Positions 23,801 to 36,600 of a stretch of DNA of 64,000 bases are shown here, piece after piece; positions within the stretch are counted from its first letter, which is position 1; each line of letters begins with the position of its first letter. This stretch comes from Formicarius rufipectus (lineage: Eukaryota > Chordata > Aves > Passeriformes > Formicariidae): assembly GCA_013399695.1 (NCBI GenBank), contig VXAU01001096.1, positions 346,145 to 410,144 on the forward strand, in the 5' to 3' direction. Position numbers and translations under genes: made by a program. The notes under the pieces were generated by a model. That model was not told where the DNA came from and did not search any database. It was given only the letters and a program-made list of their open reading frames with translations.

Positions 23801-26800
23801 TTGCACATTCTAAATAGACTGCTCTTCACAGTGGCCAGGGCTCATATCCCCTTGCTAATTCCCAGATGGAGGATACATTCCTTCTTTCCAGAGCAGGTTC
23901 GAAGCCACGAAAGATCTTTGGTTGTCTGTATTTCTGATGCTTCATGTAAGACACCTCAGTGAGAACTGATCTTCAGAAGCTATTGCTCAGGTCACTGAAC
24001 TGCTGGTCCTGGCACACTGGTTGTTGTAGTGCATCCCAAATTTGAAGTGTTAACACATCACTGATCATTTTTGCACATTTAAAAAAAAATAAAAATAAAA
24101 AGTCTGCCGCTTGCTAGCACTTACTTCTTACTTTCCAGGTAAATAAACAGGGAAGGATCCTAATTGTACTTGTGGTTCCTTGTAGGTCATTTACCTTTTG
24201 CCCCAGCTGAGGGCCATTTTTTGGATAGCTGTTTATTCTCCCTAAAGAAAACTAAATTAGCTGCACATACAGTGCAGATTTCTACATATAAATGTAGTTG
24301 TATCCTTGTCTGGTTTTCTGTTGGAGCTGATGTGTTTTTCCTAAGCCATTCTTGGGATTTAGGCTCCTGCACAAAGCTCATATGAACTTTTTGTTTTCCA
24401 AGACCACCTGAACATTCCCTAACTCAGGATGCTCATAACTCAGGCCCCAAGGCTTCACCATCTGATAAAAATCTGGCCTACAATGAAAATATGACTTCAG
24501 AATAGCAACAGAAAGAGAAGTTCTCTGAGAGTTCAGTAGTTATTTATATTAGAATTTTACAACTCCTTTAAATAATTTCATGCTAAATCTGGATTTTCTC
24601 TATTAATGTGTTTTTCTTCATGATTTCACACTCAGGGCAGTGGGAAACCCACACTGTCCATTCAAGTTTGGCTTTTTAATGCTCTGTGATACAACAGCTA
24701 TTTCTAGGTTTGTTGAGAACACATATGAAAAAGATCTACAAGATTTTATGACTTTTTTGTAGAACTGTGAAATAAGTAAAAGTATTGTGGGTTTTTTTAT
24801 GACTGCCACTGTAATACAGTATTTGGTTACAAAACAAGAAACAATTTAATTTCCTTCTCTACCATGTGGATTCAATTAGCAGTTAAATAGTGCAGATGTG
24901 AATATACAGTGATGAATCAGCTGTGGAATTTGAGATAAATGTCAGTTGAAGTTTGTGATGTATTATGTGGGCTTAGCTCTGCCTAATTCCATTAGGAACA
25001 AGAGGGTGGAATGCCTTATCCTAAATTCTAAATAAAAAACCAAAAATAAATAAACAAACAAAACTATGTTTATTTTCATATAGTCATCCCAAAACCATTT
25101 GTGGAAACATGTCTATTAATGTTCTTTGAACGAGAAATCCAACATAGGTATGAAAGTGGCCTTTGTCAGGTAACAGGAATAATACCATCAGGTTATTGAT
25201 ATCTGAGCTTTCAAAGGGTCCTGCAGGAACTAACAGGAGCTGGTAATAGCTACTGATGATCCTAACTTCTTATGCCACATTTCTTGCACTGAACTTTCCA
25301 GTGCATCAGCTTTTCACCTCTCCAATCTCAAGTAACAAAGGATTGACTGTATGGTCACTTCAATTCTAAATAACAAACCCCAAAACAAAAATGTGAAGGC
25401 CAAATATTTGCTGTTCTTTATTCACTTTATGAGTAATGCATACAAAAAACCTCCCATATGCTTGTAATATCAGTCTGTAGTTCTTAGGACCCTTCTGGAA
25501 AATATCAGGGAGGGGGTTTTTATAAAGGATCTAGCAATACAGAAGCCCATCCTGATCTTCCCTGCCTCCAAATAAAGAAACCTAGATAAAGATTTTCATC
25601 TCACCCTTCATTAAAAAAAAAAAAAAAAAAGGCAACACAAAAAAAGGCAAGTGAAAAAACAAATGCCTGTTCTTAACATTTAGTGCTCAGTTCCACAACG
25701 AGTTTATATAGACAGAGCTTCATTCCTGAGACCACATGAATGGAGCTCACCATCAGAGATTTAATGGGAAATACAACTGACTAGCTGCTGTGAAAACGAG
25801 AAAACTATTTACTTTGTACAATGAACAGAGCCAAAGTTGTTCTACCAGCTGCACAGGCAATGAAGCATTTGTAGTTTGAATTTATATCCACAGAATCCTT
25901 TGACTCAGGGAACTTTTTGTATGTGTTACAAAACAACAGGAGTTGCAAGATATTCCACATTTTTCAAATCTAGTTCTTATTTAGTACAGAACTATGAATT
26001 CAGAAATCCGGGTTTCACACTGATGGTAAAAGATGAAAAAGCTTTGTGGGTTCTGGCTATGAAGACTTTTTTTTTTTTCCAGTCTATACTTACATCCTCT
26101 TGCTTGATACTTTACAGCTTTGCTGCTTTTGAGGCAGTGTCTTAATTTTATGACTTAAGTATCTTGCATTAGTTTTAATTATGTTAATACAGTGGTCTAC
26201 CTTTATTCTTATTGTAATGCCTTTTAAGATATTAAAATGTAATAATAATGAAAAATGAAAGTTTTTTAATTTACTTAAGTATTATAGTAATACTGATTTT
26301 CATCCCATGAGCTGATTTATCCACAGTAGGAGCTGTTGGGACTACTGTGCAGCTGCTGGCTTGAATTTAGTTACTGCTTGTTGCAGTACCTTTGTGAGAC
26401 TCACTGAAGGGGCGGGTCAGAGGAGACTGTCCTATAGGTGAGTATTAAAAGGAGCTCACCTGAAGAAGTTATTCTTCTGTTCTGATTACATTGCTCTGCT
26501 GCGCTGTAAGAAGAAACTAGTAAAAATACAGAACTGCCAACTGTATGACTGACAAAGAATGAGGTGCAAATATATAGACACCAGTGACTTTGGCCAGTGG
26601 AGAGAGGTAAGCTGACAACACATGACCCTACCTCATTTGGATTTGTTGCTGAGAAACAAATGAAATTTACCTTCAGTGGGCTATTCTGAAATACAGATAC
26701 CCTATGGGATCCAGACAAAATACACAATAAGGATAGGGCATTTAGAATATTTAAACTCCATTTGCTTCCATGTTCTCAGAAATCTGGGGAAAATTCTGCT

Positions 26801-27339
26801 ATGAAAAAGAGTACAACTAGGTTGGTTCAGTTGATGGTGTTAAATTGAAATGCTGCAGTTACTGTTAGCAATAATTCAAACTGCTGTTTTCAAATTAAAG
26901 GATGAACTGAACATTGCTTTGTTCATTTCTTAGTATTTTTCCTATAATTTCAATGCTAATCTACCTGATAATGCAGTGTTTTATTATGCCTTTTGCACCT
27001 GGAAATCACATAAATTTTGAAGAACTGCAAAACAAAAGACAACCACAATCACTGAGAAAGCTGTTTGTTTTAAGGTACAGGGTTCCATTTTCACTAAAAG
27101 GAAGGACTACTTCACTTCCATGTGTACGGAGACCTTGTCTCCAGCTACACTTAACAAACACACCCTAATACATTTAAGGAAACAAACATCAGTAGAAGCT
27201 AATCTTACAATAGAGACCAGTTCTCTACTACTGAAATTTGCATTTAACTAATTTGTTTTAAAAATAAATTGGTCCACATACAAAGTAAAATGGGTAAAAA
27301 GTAAATTTGAGAAAGCTGAGCAAATATTGTCCTTCTTAT
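17811..27339. other. Intergenic region between BTAF1 promoter and DUSP11 3' end
   Basis: No exon set or conserved protein recognised. A moderately GC-rich stretch at about 18.05-18.76 kb contains several overlapping open frames of up to 149 codons on both strands. The open frame at 23304-23777 (157 codons, plus strand) has low-complexity Phe/Leu/Ser-rich translation and no recognisable domain. An A(18) run lies at 25613-25630. The last few hundred bases are the probable 3' UTR of DUSP11. Confidence 0.6.
26980..26985 (-). terminator. Candidate polyadenylation signal of DUSP11
   Basis: AATAAA on the minus strand (TTTATT as written), about 355 bases past the DUSP11 stop. It is the first such hexamer I see downstream of the stop; its use is inferred. 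Confidence 0.4.
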
Positions 27340-27652
27340 TCAGTTCCAGGTGTAGCGGTTTCTTAGTGGTAAATCATAATGTGATCTCTCTCCCTCATCA
27401 GGTCCACAATCTAGTGGCAGACCATAATTGTAATCAACTGTTACAACAGGTAATCTTTTGTTTTGTTCCATCTTTCTAGGAGTTTCACCTTGAAAAGGTT
27501 TTCTTTCATAGTCTACTGAACTATGTTCTTGGTGTACAGATGAAGATGGGTGCATTGTTCGTGAGGAGTATGGTGCAAATCTGTTTTTTCCTCTGTTAAA
27601 TTCCTCTGAGGGATGCATTCTCCTATTGTCTTCAGGACAATTTGGTTGATTA
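27340..27652 (-). CDS. DUSP11: DUSP11 last coding exon with stop
   Basis: Opens with SNQPNCPEDNRRMHPSEEFN and closes with LRNRYTWN and TGA (27340-27342). The ending resembles the human tail near the C-terminus (SHRRYSWN). Acceptor TTACAG. Confidence 0.92.
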
Positions 27653-30600
27653 CTGTAAGAAGAACAAATGTGAACAGTGAAATTCTTAGAAATAAAACAG
27701 TTGATTTATTGTTATTGGCCACCACTAGAAATTAAACATGTAATGCTGAAAGAACAATTCAAACCCTCATTCTTGTTTTTACATCCTAAAATTAAAATTC
27801 TATGGATAATGCAAACTTGTTTATATTACTTTTTTAATTCTAGTAATTAAAATTACAGCTCTTTATAGTAAGTAATTCTGCTAGTGGATGTTTTGTTCCA
27901 AGTGCTGTTTCTAATTAAAATTGCCTGATACTGAGAGTATCTTTACCTCAGGGCCGTTTTTGTTCATAAGGCCATGTTTTCATTTTTGTGAATAATATGT
28001 AAAAATAGCTCTCTAGTACATAGTCTCAACACGCAATAATATACTTAGGATTTATAGCTCCAAATATTTAAATTAACTCTTTTGCAACAGAACATTCACT
28101 CTCCCACAAAATATATATGGAAGGACCTAAAAATGCATACACAAAATATACACTTTTTGTTTTAAATTCTCTTTACTCTCAAGTACCTACCTTCCTTATT
28201 CTGTAAAACAAGGTGTTGTATAAAGCAAATCAAAACAATCGTTATAATTTTAAAACCTTCTCCCTCAATGAACCCTAAATTCACTTAGGCTGGAAAGGGT
28301 CTCCAGAAGAACCTAGGGCCACCTCAAAGTAGATCTCATTAGTCGAGTTTGTGCAGGGGCTGTGTCCATTCTGAGTATCTTAAAGGCTGTGGATTTCACA
28401 GCTGCTCTGGGCAACCCATTTCAGTGTCTGTCTCAGTAAAAATCATTAGCTTGCTGTAGTCAGCAGTTAGGATTTAAATATAGCATCTGTGTTTTGCTTT
28501 TTTGCTTACTGATACAAGTATTCATATTTTGTAGTGCATCATTTTGAACTGTGCTTGTCGTGGGATTCAACCAATAAGCACTCTCAAAACTCAGTATCAG
28601 TGGATCACAAATTAGTCACATTGTTCAGTGTTCAGATTCACTGGCTTAAACTTCATCTAAGCAAAAATATTAGCACAGATTTTTATGCTGTGCAGGCAAC
28701 TTGTATTTTTCAGCTGGGAAACTGGGGGAGTAACAGTACAAAGGTAAACTGGACAACAATGTAGGATATCTGATATTTACCTATAATTTCTGTTAAAGTC
28801 ATCATTATTAGACCCGTAATCTCTATGAAGTGAAGGAGATGAGGAGAAATGAGTTTCTGGTACATTTTCATGGGAAGAAAAGGATTGACTTCTGCAAATA
28901 ACCAAAATAATCACATGTTAAAAAGACTAAAAATTACTAAGATTTTGGAATAATAATTTAATAATAAGAGATACATGTATTTGTGAGAGTATGATGCAAG
29001 TTCTGAGGCACACAGATTTCTAACAAATTATTAACTCATGGAATAAAAAAATGCAAGTCCAACTTCCTTGTAGCATTACTGTTTATCTCTGTTTGGCTGA
29101 GGGCATGAATAAATTTTCTTATCCTCTTCTGTCTTGAGAATTGCTTTTTAAGCATAAGTTTCTACACAAAACAAAGTGGGACAAAGAGTTTTGTTTCAAG
29201 CTGACTAAAAAGGTAAAGGACACACATAAGCTTTACAGAAGCACAACCTCCTAATTTAGGAAACACTGGCTTTCAGAGCTGCAACACTCTAGCTTACATC
29301 AAACCTTTCCTTAAGTCAAATCCAAAAGAGTTAATGAACTCATCATTTATATAACATTTTAAACAGACAATTGATTTAAAAATAATTAATTAGAAAAATT
29401 ATTAGTTTGAAATGTAGTTTAAAACTGTTGAGGTTTACACTTCTATTCTCTACTTCTAAAAAAGCTCAAAGATGCTTTACCTGTCTGAACACCATTCATG
29501 TTGCAAGTCATTGTGACCTGGATGATCATGAAAAGGTCTTGGCCTTTGTCCGTGCCCTTTATTAACATAATCAAAGTCTTTTAACTGAGGCTGTTCCTGT
29601 AAGCCATTATAAGGCTGATGGTCATGAAATGGTCTGTGCCTTTGTCCGAGGCCTTTGTTATCATAATCATTCAGCTTCATCTCTGTTTGTAAGTCACTGC
29701 GAGGCTGGTGATCACTGAAAGGTCTCAACCTCTGCCCACAACCCCTTTTAACAAATTCGAAATCTTCCAATTGCGTCTGTGGCTTTGAGTCATCATGTGA
29801 CTCATGGTCATGGAAAGATCTCAGTCTTTGGCCAGGACCTCTGCTGACAGGATCTAACTCTTTTAACTGCATCTGAGCCTGAAATTCATCACGAGATTGG
29901 TGGTCACGGAACAGTTTTCGTCTCTGGCCATGGCCCCTGCTACCAAAGCCAAAATCCTTTGGCTGCCTGTCTTCCTGCAAATCATTAGGAGATGGATGGT
30001 CAGGAAAAGATCTCTGCCTTTGTCCATGCCCTCTGTTAAAGTCAATGTCCTTCGACTGCATCTCTGCCTGTAAATCATCATGAAACTGGTGTCCACGAAA
30101 AGGTCTCAAACTTTGTCCAGGGCCCTTGTTACTGAAGTCTAGGTCCTTCAGCTGTATGTCTTCTTGATATTCATCATAAAACTGGTGATCACTAAAGGGT
30201 CCTTGTCTCTGTTCTGGTCCCCTATTGTAGTCCAAATTTCTCATCTGCATTGATGATCTTAATTCATCCTGAGTTTGGTGGTCATGAAATGGTCTTCGTC
30301 TTTGTCCAGGCCCCTTATTAATGAAGTCAAAATTTCTCAACTGTATCTGTCCTTGCAAATCGTTGTGAGAGTGGTAATCATAAATTCTTAATCTTTTCCC
30401 AGACCTGTAAAGAAGTTTGTCTTAAACAGAACATCATACTTCAAAGTGCTACAAGTCATTAATGAAAACAATTCCTTTTTAACCAAGAATTTATATGAAA
30501 GACATTGCAAATCGGCAGGTATCAAAACTACTAAGAATCCAAACTGTAAGATTATAAAACTCTCAATGTCACAGCAGAAGCTGTGAGAAAACTGAATTTT

Positions 30601-33600
30601 AATTCTACACTGCTTGTTAAACAGGCAGAAACAGTGATTCAAAATTAGTTAAAAATAACTGCAGATAACTGTAGAATAATAAAGGACAGGAAAAGAAAAA
30701 CTAAGGTTTTTTTAAGTGTACTAATTACTGACAGACTTCTAACAGCATACATTCCCTTTCTTTCCCTTATCTTGTCACTGTTTTGTCAAATTCTGTAAAT
30801 ATATCTTACATGAGTAGGTTATATTAATGAAATCTTTTTTGATTATCTGTAGTATTCTCCATAAGAAACAATTTTATTTCTCCTTGTATGTGTGTTTTTC
30901 AGGGGTATTACTTCCATGTTTCAGCCTATTACCCCTGGAAATCTTCATTTGTGAACCGCTCTACAGGTCCTTCCATTGCATGTGGCGGGGGAATAATATC
31001 TTCATCTGCATCCCATACATCCATTCCAAGGTTACTGAGAAGAAAGAAAAAACATTTCACGTAAGCTTCCTTTTTTTAAAACATACGATTGTCACAGTAA
31101 AAAAAAACACCATAAAAAATTTCTCAGTTCAGAATGACAGAAATTTTATGTTCAGCAAAACTTACAGATATTCATAACTTAGAAAATTTTAATCTTGTAA
31201 ATTTATTTGGGGAAATTCTGGAGGAAAAGCAAAGAGAATACATAAGCTTCACAGATTTGGAACATCCTAGAATATGTAAGATAAGCACCATACCTATTAA
31301 AAATCTGACATGGGACCAACTTAATCCTGTACAGACTATGAAACAATGATAGGATTAAAACAAAGGGCATTCCATTAAGCTAAAAAGGTATTAATTTTGA
31401 AATCAATTTACTGCTATAAGGTAGCACCAGCACAGATATCTTAGGAAGATGTAAAGGTTAGCTATTCCTAGGAGATGTAATCAGAATTCAGATGTAATTC
31501 TTAAATTTTATTTTTTTTTTAGTATCGCGTTCTACAATGCCAACAACAGCAGGTAGATCATAGAGCTTATACAGACATCCCTGCAGTGGCTCCTTCCAGC
31601 TCATAATGAGAGAACACAGACTCAATACACTTGTCACAGTATGAGAAAAGCACAGAAATGTTCAGTAGTAGTTGTCAGATTAAAAACAATCTTTTGAACC
31701 TTATAAATTCAAAGGATGAACAAAGTACACTGCACTTCATACTATTCATATGAATAGTAAGAATACATATGAATAGCATACAACTACATATGTATTTTAA
31801 AATCTATGTGTAGTTGTATATTAAGGGTTTAAGAGGGAATTTTGACTTATGACTGGAAGTGATCTTTTAAAAATACCAGGAGACATACCGGAAAATCTTA
31901 AGCCCACAACTAAAAGCTTTGGTTTACCTTCTCATTGGTTGTGTTCTGAGATCTGTGAGATACACAAGACCATCCATGCGATGACCTCTAGCATCACCAA
32001 AAGCTAAAGAAAAACAAATACACTTCAATGAAATGTGCTCAAAATGAGCCACAGAAAAGTGAAAGGCAAGTTTCTGTTCACCATGAGATGCTGAATTTGA
32101 TTCTAACCTGGTATTAAATATTTTAGCAAGCTGACATCATTGCAACACCTTTTTTAAACAACTGAAACTTTTAGTGGTAACAAACTTCGAGTGAAAATCC
32201 TTCCAAGTAAAAAGAAAAAAAGAAAGGTTTTAAGTAGCTATAACATTCTGTCAATTTGCTACCGCTCAAGTCTTGCCTGTAATAAAAGTCAGAAAAAATC
32301 TTCTATGTAAGCCAGTGAAATTACTGAAAAGATACTAAAATGGAATTGTAGTATTTGTGAATACAACTGTAGTAACTGTGAGGCACAATATAACAAGTGT
32401 CTTAGTTCAGACTATATACATACCTTGGATTGCTGCCTCTGGATCCCAGCCTTCAACATCTATAAGGTATCTGAAGAAAAATATGATTATATTATTGTCC
32501 CAAAGAGATTACAGACTAACGTCTGCTATTTGTGAGCAATGATTCCTGTTTTTATACAACCTTACCTACATATAAGGTAGCCAGTTCTATTAATTCCATT
32601 AGTACAGTGAACGCCAATGAGTTTCTCTATCAAAAAGGAAAACAGAGTCTTTTAATACAAACCAAAAAATCTCTACTTTTCTAGCAAAGTAATGATATAT
32701 AATGCTTGCTATTTACAAAATTTTACTGTCACGCCTGCAAAACAACAGACATATGCAGACTTCGTCCTCTTCATGCCGGGTATCTAGTAGTGTTAGCTCA
32801 CTGCTTCCAAACCTCTGCAGACTGAGACTGACTCCTTAGAATGTAGGAAAAAAGGAGTGATGACAGGTAAAGCACTGAGCCTCAGCCAGAACTGCAGTAA
32901 CAGGAGAAAAAAATAAAATATGGGTTTGAAAGCAAATCTAAACAAGCAAAAGCAAAACCGAAGAACTCAGCTTCCAAATAAATGTGCCTAGGAGTATGAA
33001 ATACATGGAGAAAAGAAGGATCAGCAGTCTCTGAAGAAACCTTGTCTTCTTTGAAAAGGTTATATTAATCAGCTAGAGGCTAAAGACCAGAATAACTTGC
33101 TATTACTAGAGTGTTTCAAAGAAGGTTTTTCCAACAGAAACAGGGAAACACTAATATGATCATGCAAGGCACTGGTAAAACCTCATCCAAACTACTTATG
33201 TTCATATTCAAATGTAATAGAAAAAAAATCAATTGAAGTATGTATAGAAAAGGCTATTATGGTGGTCACAAAAGAAGGAAGTTTGTCTTGGTCTGTAAAA
33301 CCAAATGTAAGATACCGAATACAATAATGAGGATGGAGAACAATGACACTTAAAGAGCAAAGTTGGCATAAGTATAAACACATGTTAACTGAGAGTTTTA
33401 GGGGAGATTTCAGAAAAAAAGATTTTCATCATCAGAAGTACAAATTTTGGCAGAGACAGTACTGACTGGTCTTTAAACTAAGACTTTGATACATTTTTGA
33501 ACGATATGAAATATAACTGTATGAGGTAAAATAAACTATTTGTCCCCGATCAGGATAGTCATATTGCCATAAAAGTACACAAATCAGTGATATCCTAATA

Positions 33601-36600
33601 CTGTCCTAAAAAACACAACTTCTTAAAAAGTTTTTGTAAGACGAATCCTGAGATATTTTAGGGGTATTTTAAACTAGAGGCCAAATTATGAGGACTACGT
33701 TGCCATAAAAATCAAAGTTCTCCCAACTCAGAAGTTATGTAAACTGCCAAAATGCTCCTTTTACTAGCTGTAACCACAGGTCATCATCCAGTAACAAATT
33801 AGGAACTGATTATCTCAATATTAGATTCAAATACAGACTATTCTTAGTCACACAAAAAAAAAATCAGTAGATCAAAACCAATGGAAAACTACAAACCACC
33901 AACTCATACCATTAAACCAAAAAAGAGCAAAGGAAGAACTTACAAATTAACTTTCTCAGCAAGGACAAAGGCTTTTTCTTATACCTTTCATTTTTCCTAC
34001 TACTTCTAAGTCAGGCTCTCACACCTGAAATTTATGCCAGCGCTCTTTCAGAGAGCAGAGCTGACCATCCACAGCAAAACCCCAGTTAAGCTTTGCAGCA
34101 AACACTGTATGTACTTGAGCAGTTAATATCTCCACTTTCTCACAGAACCAAAGGAACCACAGCAAATGGTTCCTTTTGTGTTGAAAGAAAGCTTGAAAGA
34201 ATGATCCACCAACACTGGATAAGCAAATAGGTAAAAATCTGCCTACAAAGAATCACTACCAAAAGAAGTGAGAAGCAAAAGCTGCAAACACACTGTGGAA
34301 AAATATACACAAATTTGTTTTCATAAAAAACAACTTAAACAATCTCAGCAAGAGCTGCCCTATTGCATAAACACTGAACAGCAGCAGAGCCACACTGAGA
34401 AACATTGTATCTCTAATAAGATTTTCAAAAATTGTTTGAATATGAGGCCAATAATGGACTCAAAAATAAAAAACCCCACACTATATCAGACTAAATGGAC
34501 TTAAGCTGCTCACACATATCAGTTTCCAGTGGCATCAGACAGATCTGGTGCTATTTAGCACATACATCAAAGGCTGGGCAGCTACAGCACTCAGCTGGTG
34601 GTAGACAATTTGGGTCAGACACATGAAGTTGCAGTTACTTTGACACATAACACAAACACTACTAGGAAGGGCATTTAAGTTACTAGTCATTTTTGAAAAA
34701 GACATGTTTTGATTGCATAAAAGATATGTACTGGCTCACATAATGGATCTTATGGTAAAAAATGGAAAGCGCTATGGAAAGTGTGAGGTCCCTGGTTTCA
34801 TAAATGTCTATTGAAATTAGTAGATTGTACAGTTAGGACAAAAATAAAATTTGGGGTTTTTTTACAGTATAGGATGCTGATACTTACCATTTCCTGCATT
34901 TTCCCATAGGAATTTTCTGACCCATTTTTTGAACTGTAGAATAGTAGCATCATCAGGGACTTCAAGCCCAACAGTATAAAGTTTCTTATATTGCACGCTT
35001 TTAGGTAAATCCTAACAAGAAAAAGAAAAAAACAATGGTAAAAATTATTGAACTCTTGCATCAGTGAAAAACCTTAAGCAGCATTTAACATAATGCCTAT
35101 GTAAATCAGTAGTTCAAATCCTGAAGAGAAACTAAAAACACAATTCTGTAGAGATATAGTCTCGGAAATCACCATTTACATTTCCACCTTAAAGACGATC
35201 TCAGTTCCTACAGATGATTTATGTGCTGCTAACAAGGCAGCACATTAACTAATGAGAGCAGATTCATGGAATTCCTTTCTAACCTATTTTACAATTATTA
35301 GCAGTTTTTGCCCCACCCACAATCATATGTATACTGACATATTCACTCCCTTAACGCCTAGAGTCCATGTACATTCAGAGGTTTAGCATTCAGTTATAAC
35401 ACTGCCATTTATTCTTCTTTTCAATGGGAGGCTGATTAATCACAACTGTTGGACCAACTGGACCATACTGGTAGAAATTTTGAAACTGATAAAGCAGTTT
35501 AAAAATGTACACCTTCTTAGTGGATTCCACTGAGGATCAGTAAAAAAAGACCCTAAGAATAAACAAGAATGTCTTCAGGACATTCAGTAACTCTTCTGCT
35601 GCTTTTCTGCAGTGCTTGGCACTGAAGTCTTTACCCATTACTAAGAGTTACCATAATAGAAATGAGCCACAAATGCAACTAGCTGGGAAAAGGACGTACA
35701 TAAAACATTTATTTTCTACTGGAGACACAAAATTAGTCCAGATGGCTTATGTATCTATTTCAATTCAAGGTAAGCAAATGTATAAACACTTTAAAGCAAA
35801 AGTTGCAGTAACTATTTTACATTTTTATTAGACTTTTACTACCTTAACTTCATAGTATCGTGTGGTATATGTTAAATCAATAATTAATCCAAGCTCCACA
35901 TTTAGGGCTTTCATTGCAGCGATTAAGTCTTTTGGTGTAAATTTCTGGGTTGGGGTAAGCCTCTGGTTAATTGCCTACAAAGAAAATGGAAAATAAATAT
36001 TTTCCTTTTGCATTGCAATAACAAGACATTTGTAATACTCAGCTGTTTTAATTAGTACTGGGAAACATCAGCGTTCAAAATGAAGTGTTTTAAGTATCAG
36101 CACCACATCCATGCATTGTACAGATAAAAGAAACCAATAGCAAAGAAACCAATTTTTTTAATGTCTTCCTATTCAAATGAATAGTCAAGAAAGTGTGAGC
36201 ATTTCCACTTGTACAAAGTTAACAAATATGATTAAAATAAGCACTAATTTCATAGACATTACAAAATGCATCATGTATATAATGGTATCTATGTAACTAA
36301 ACATCAGTAAAAAGCAAACCATCACAACTCACTTCCCCCAAACAAACTGTCCTGCAATCACAGTGTATTTCACATGAAGCATTAGAAATTGTGATACAAG
36401 AGCTCATTTCTAAAGGTTTTAACTTTCTTCTCACAAATGTTGTGCAGGCATTTTTATGTCTGCTTCATCTCTTGACAGAATGTACTTGCATGTCATCTAG
36501 CACTGGGAAATATTAAATATGACTAAAATACTGTGACTAAGAAAGCTGCATGTTGGTGGATAATGAATAATTCATTTCATTTAATAGAAACACTGAGAAA

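Noticed and set aside
29863..30096. Second open frame inside the DUSP11 repeat exon
   Set aside because: It is an out-of-frame shadow of the tandem repeat; only the 924-nt frame fits the splice phases on both sides.
29513..30364. CRISPR-like or satellite array
   Set aside because: Units are contiguous, diverged and coding in one frame bounded by splice sites; no spacers.
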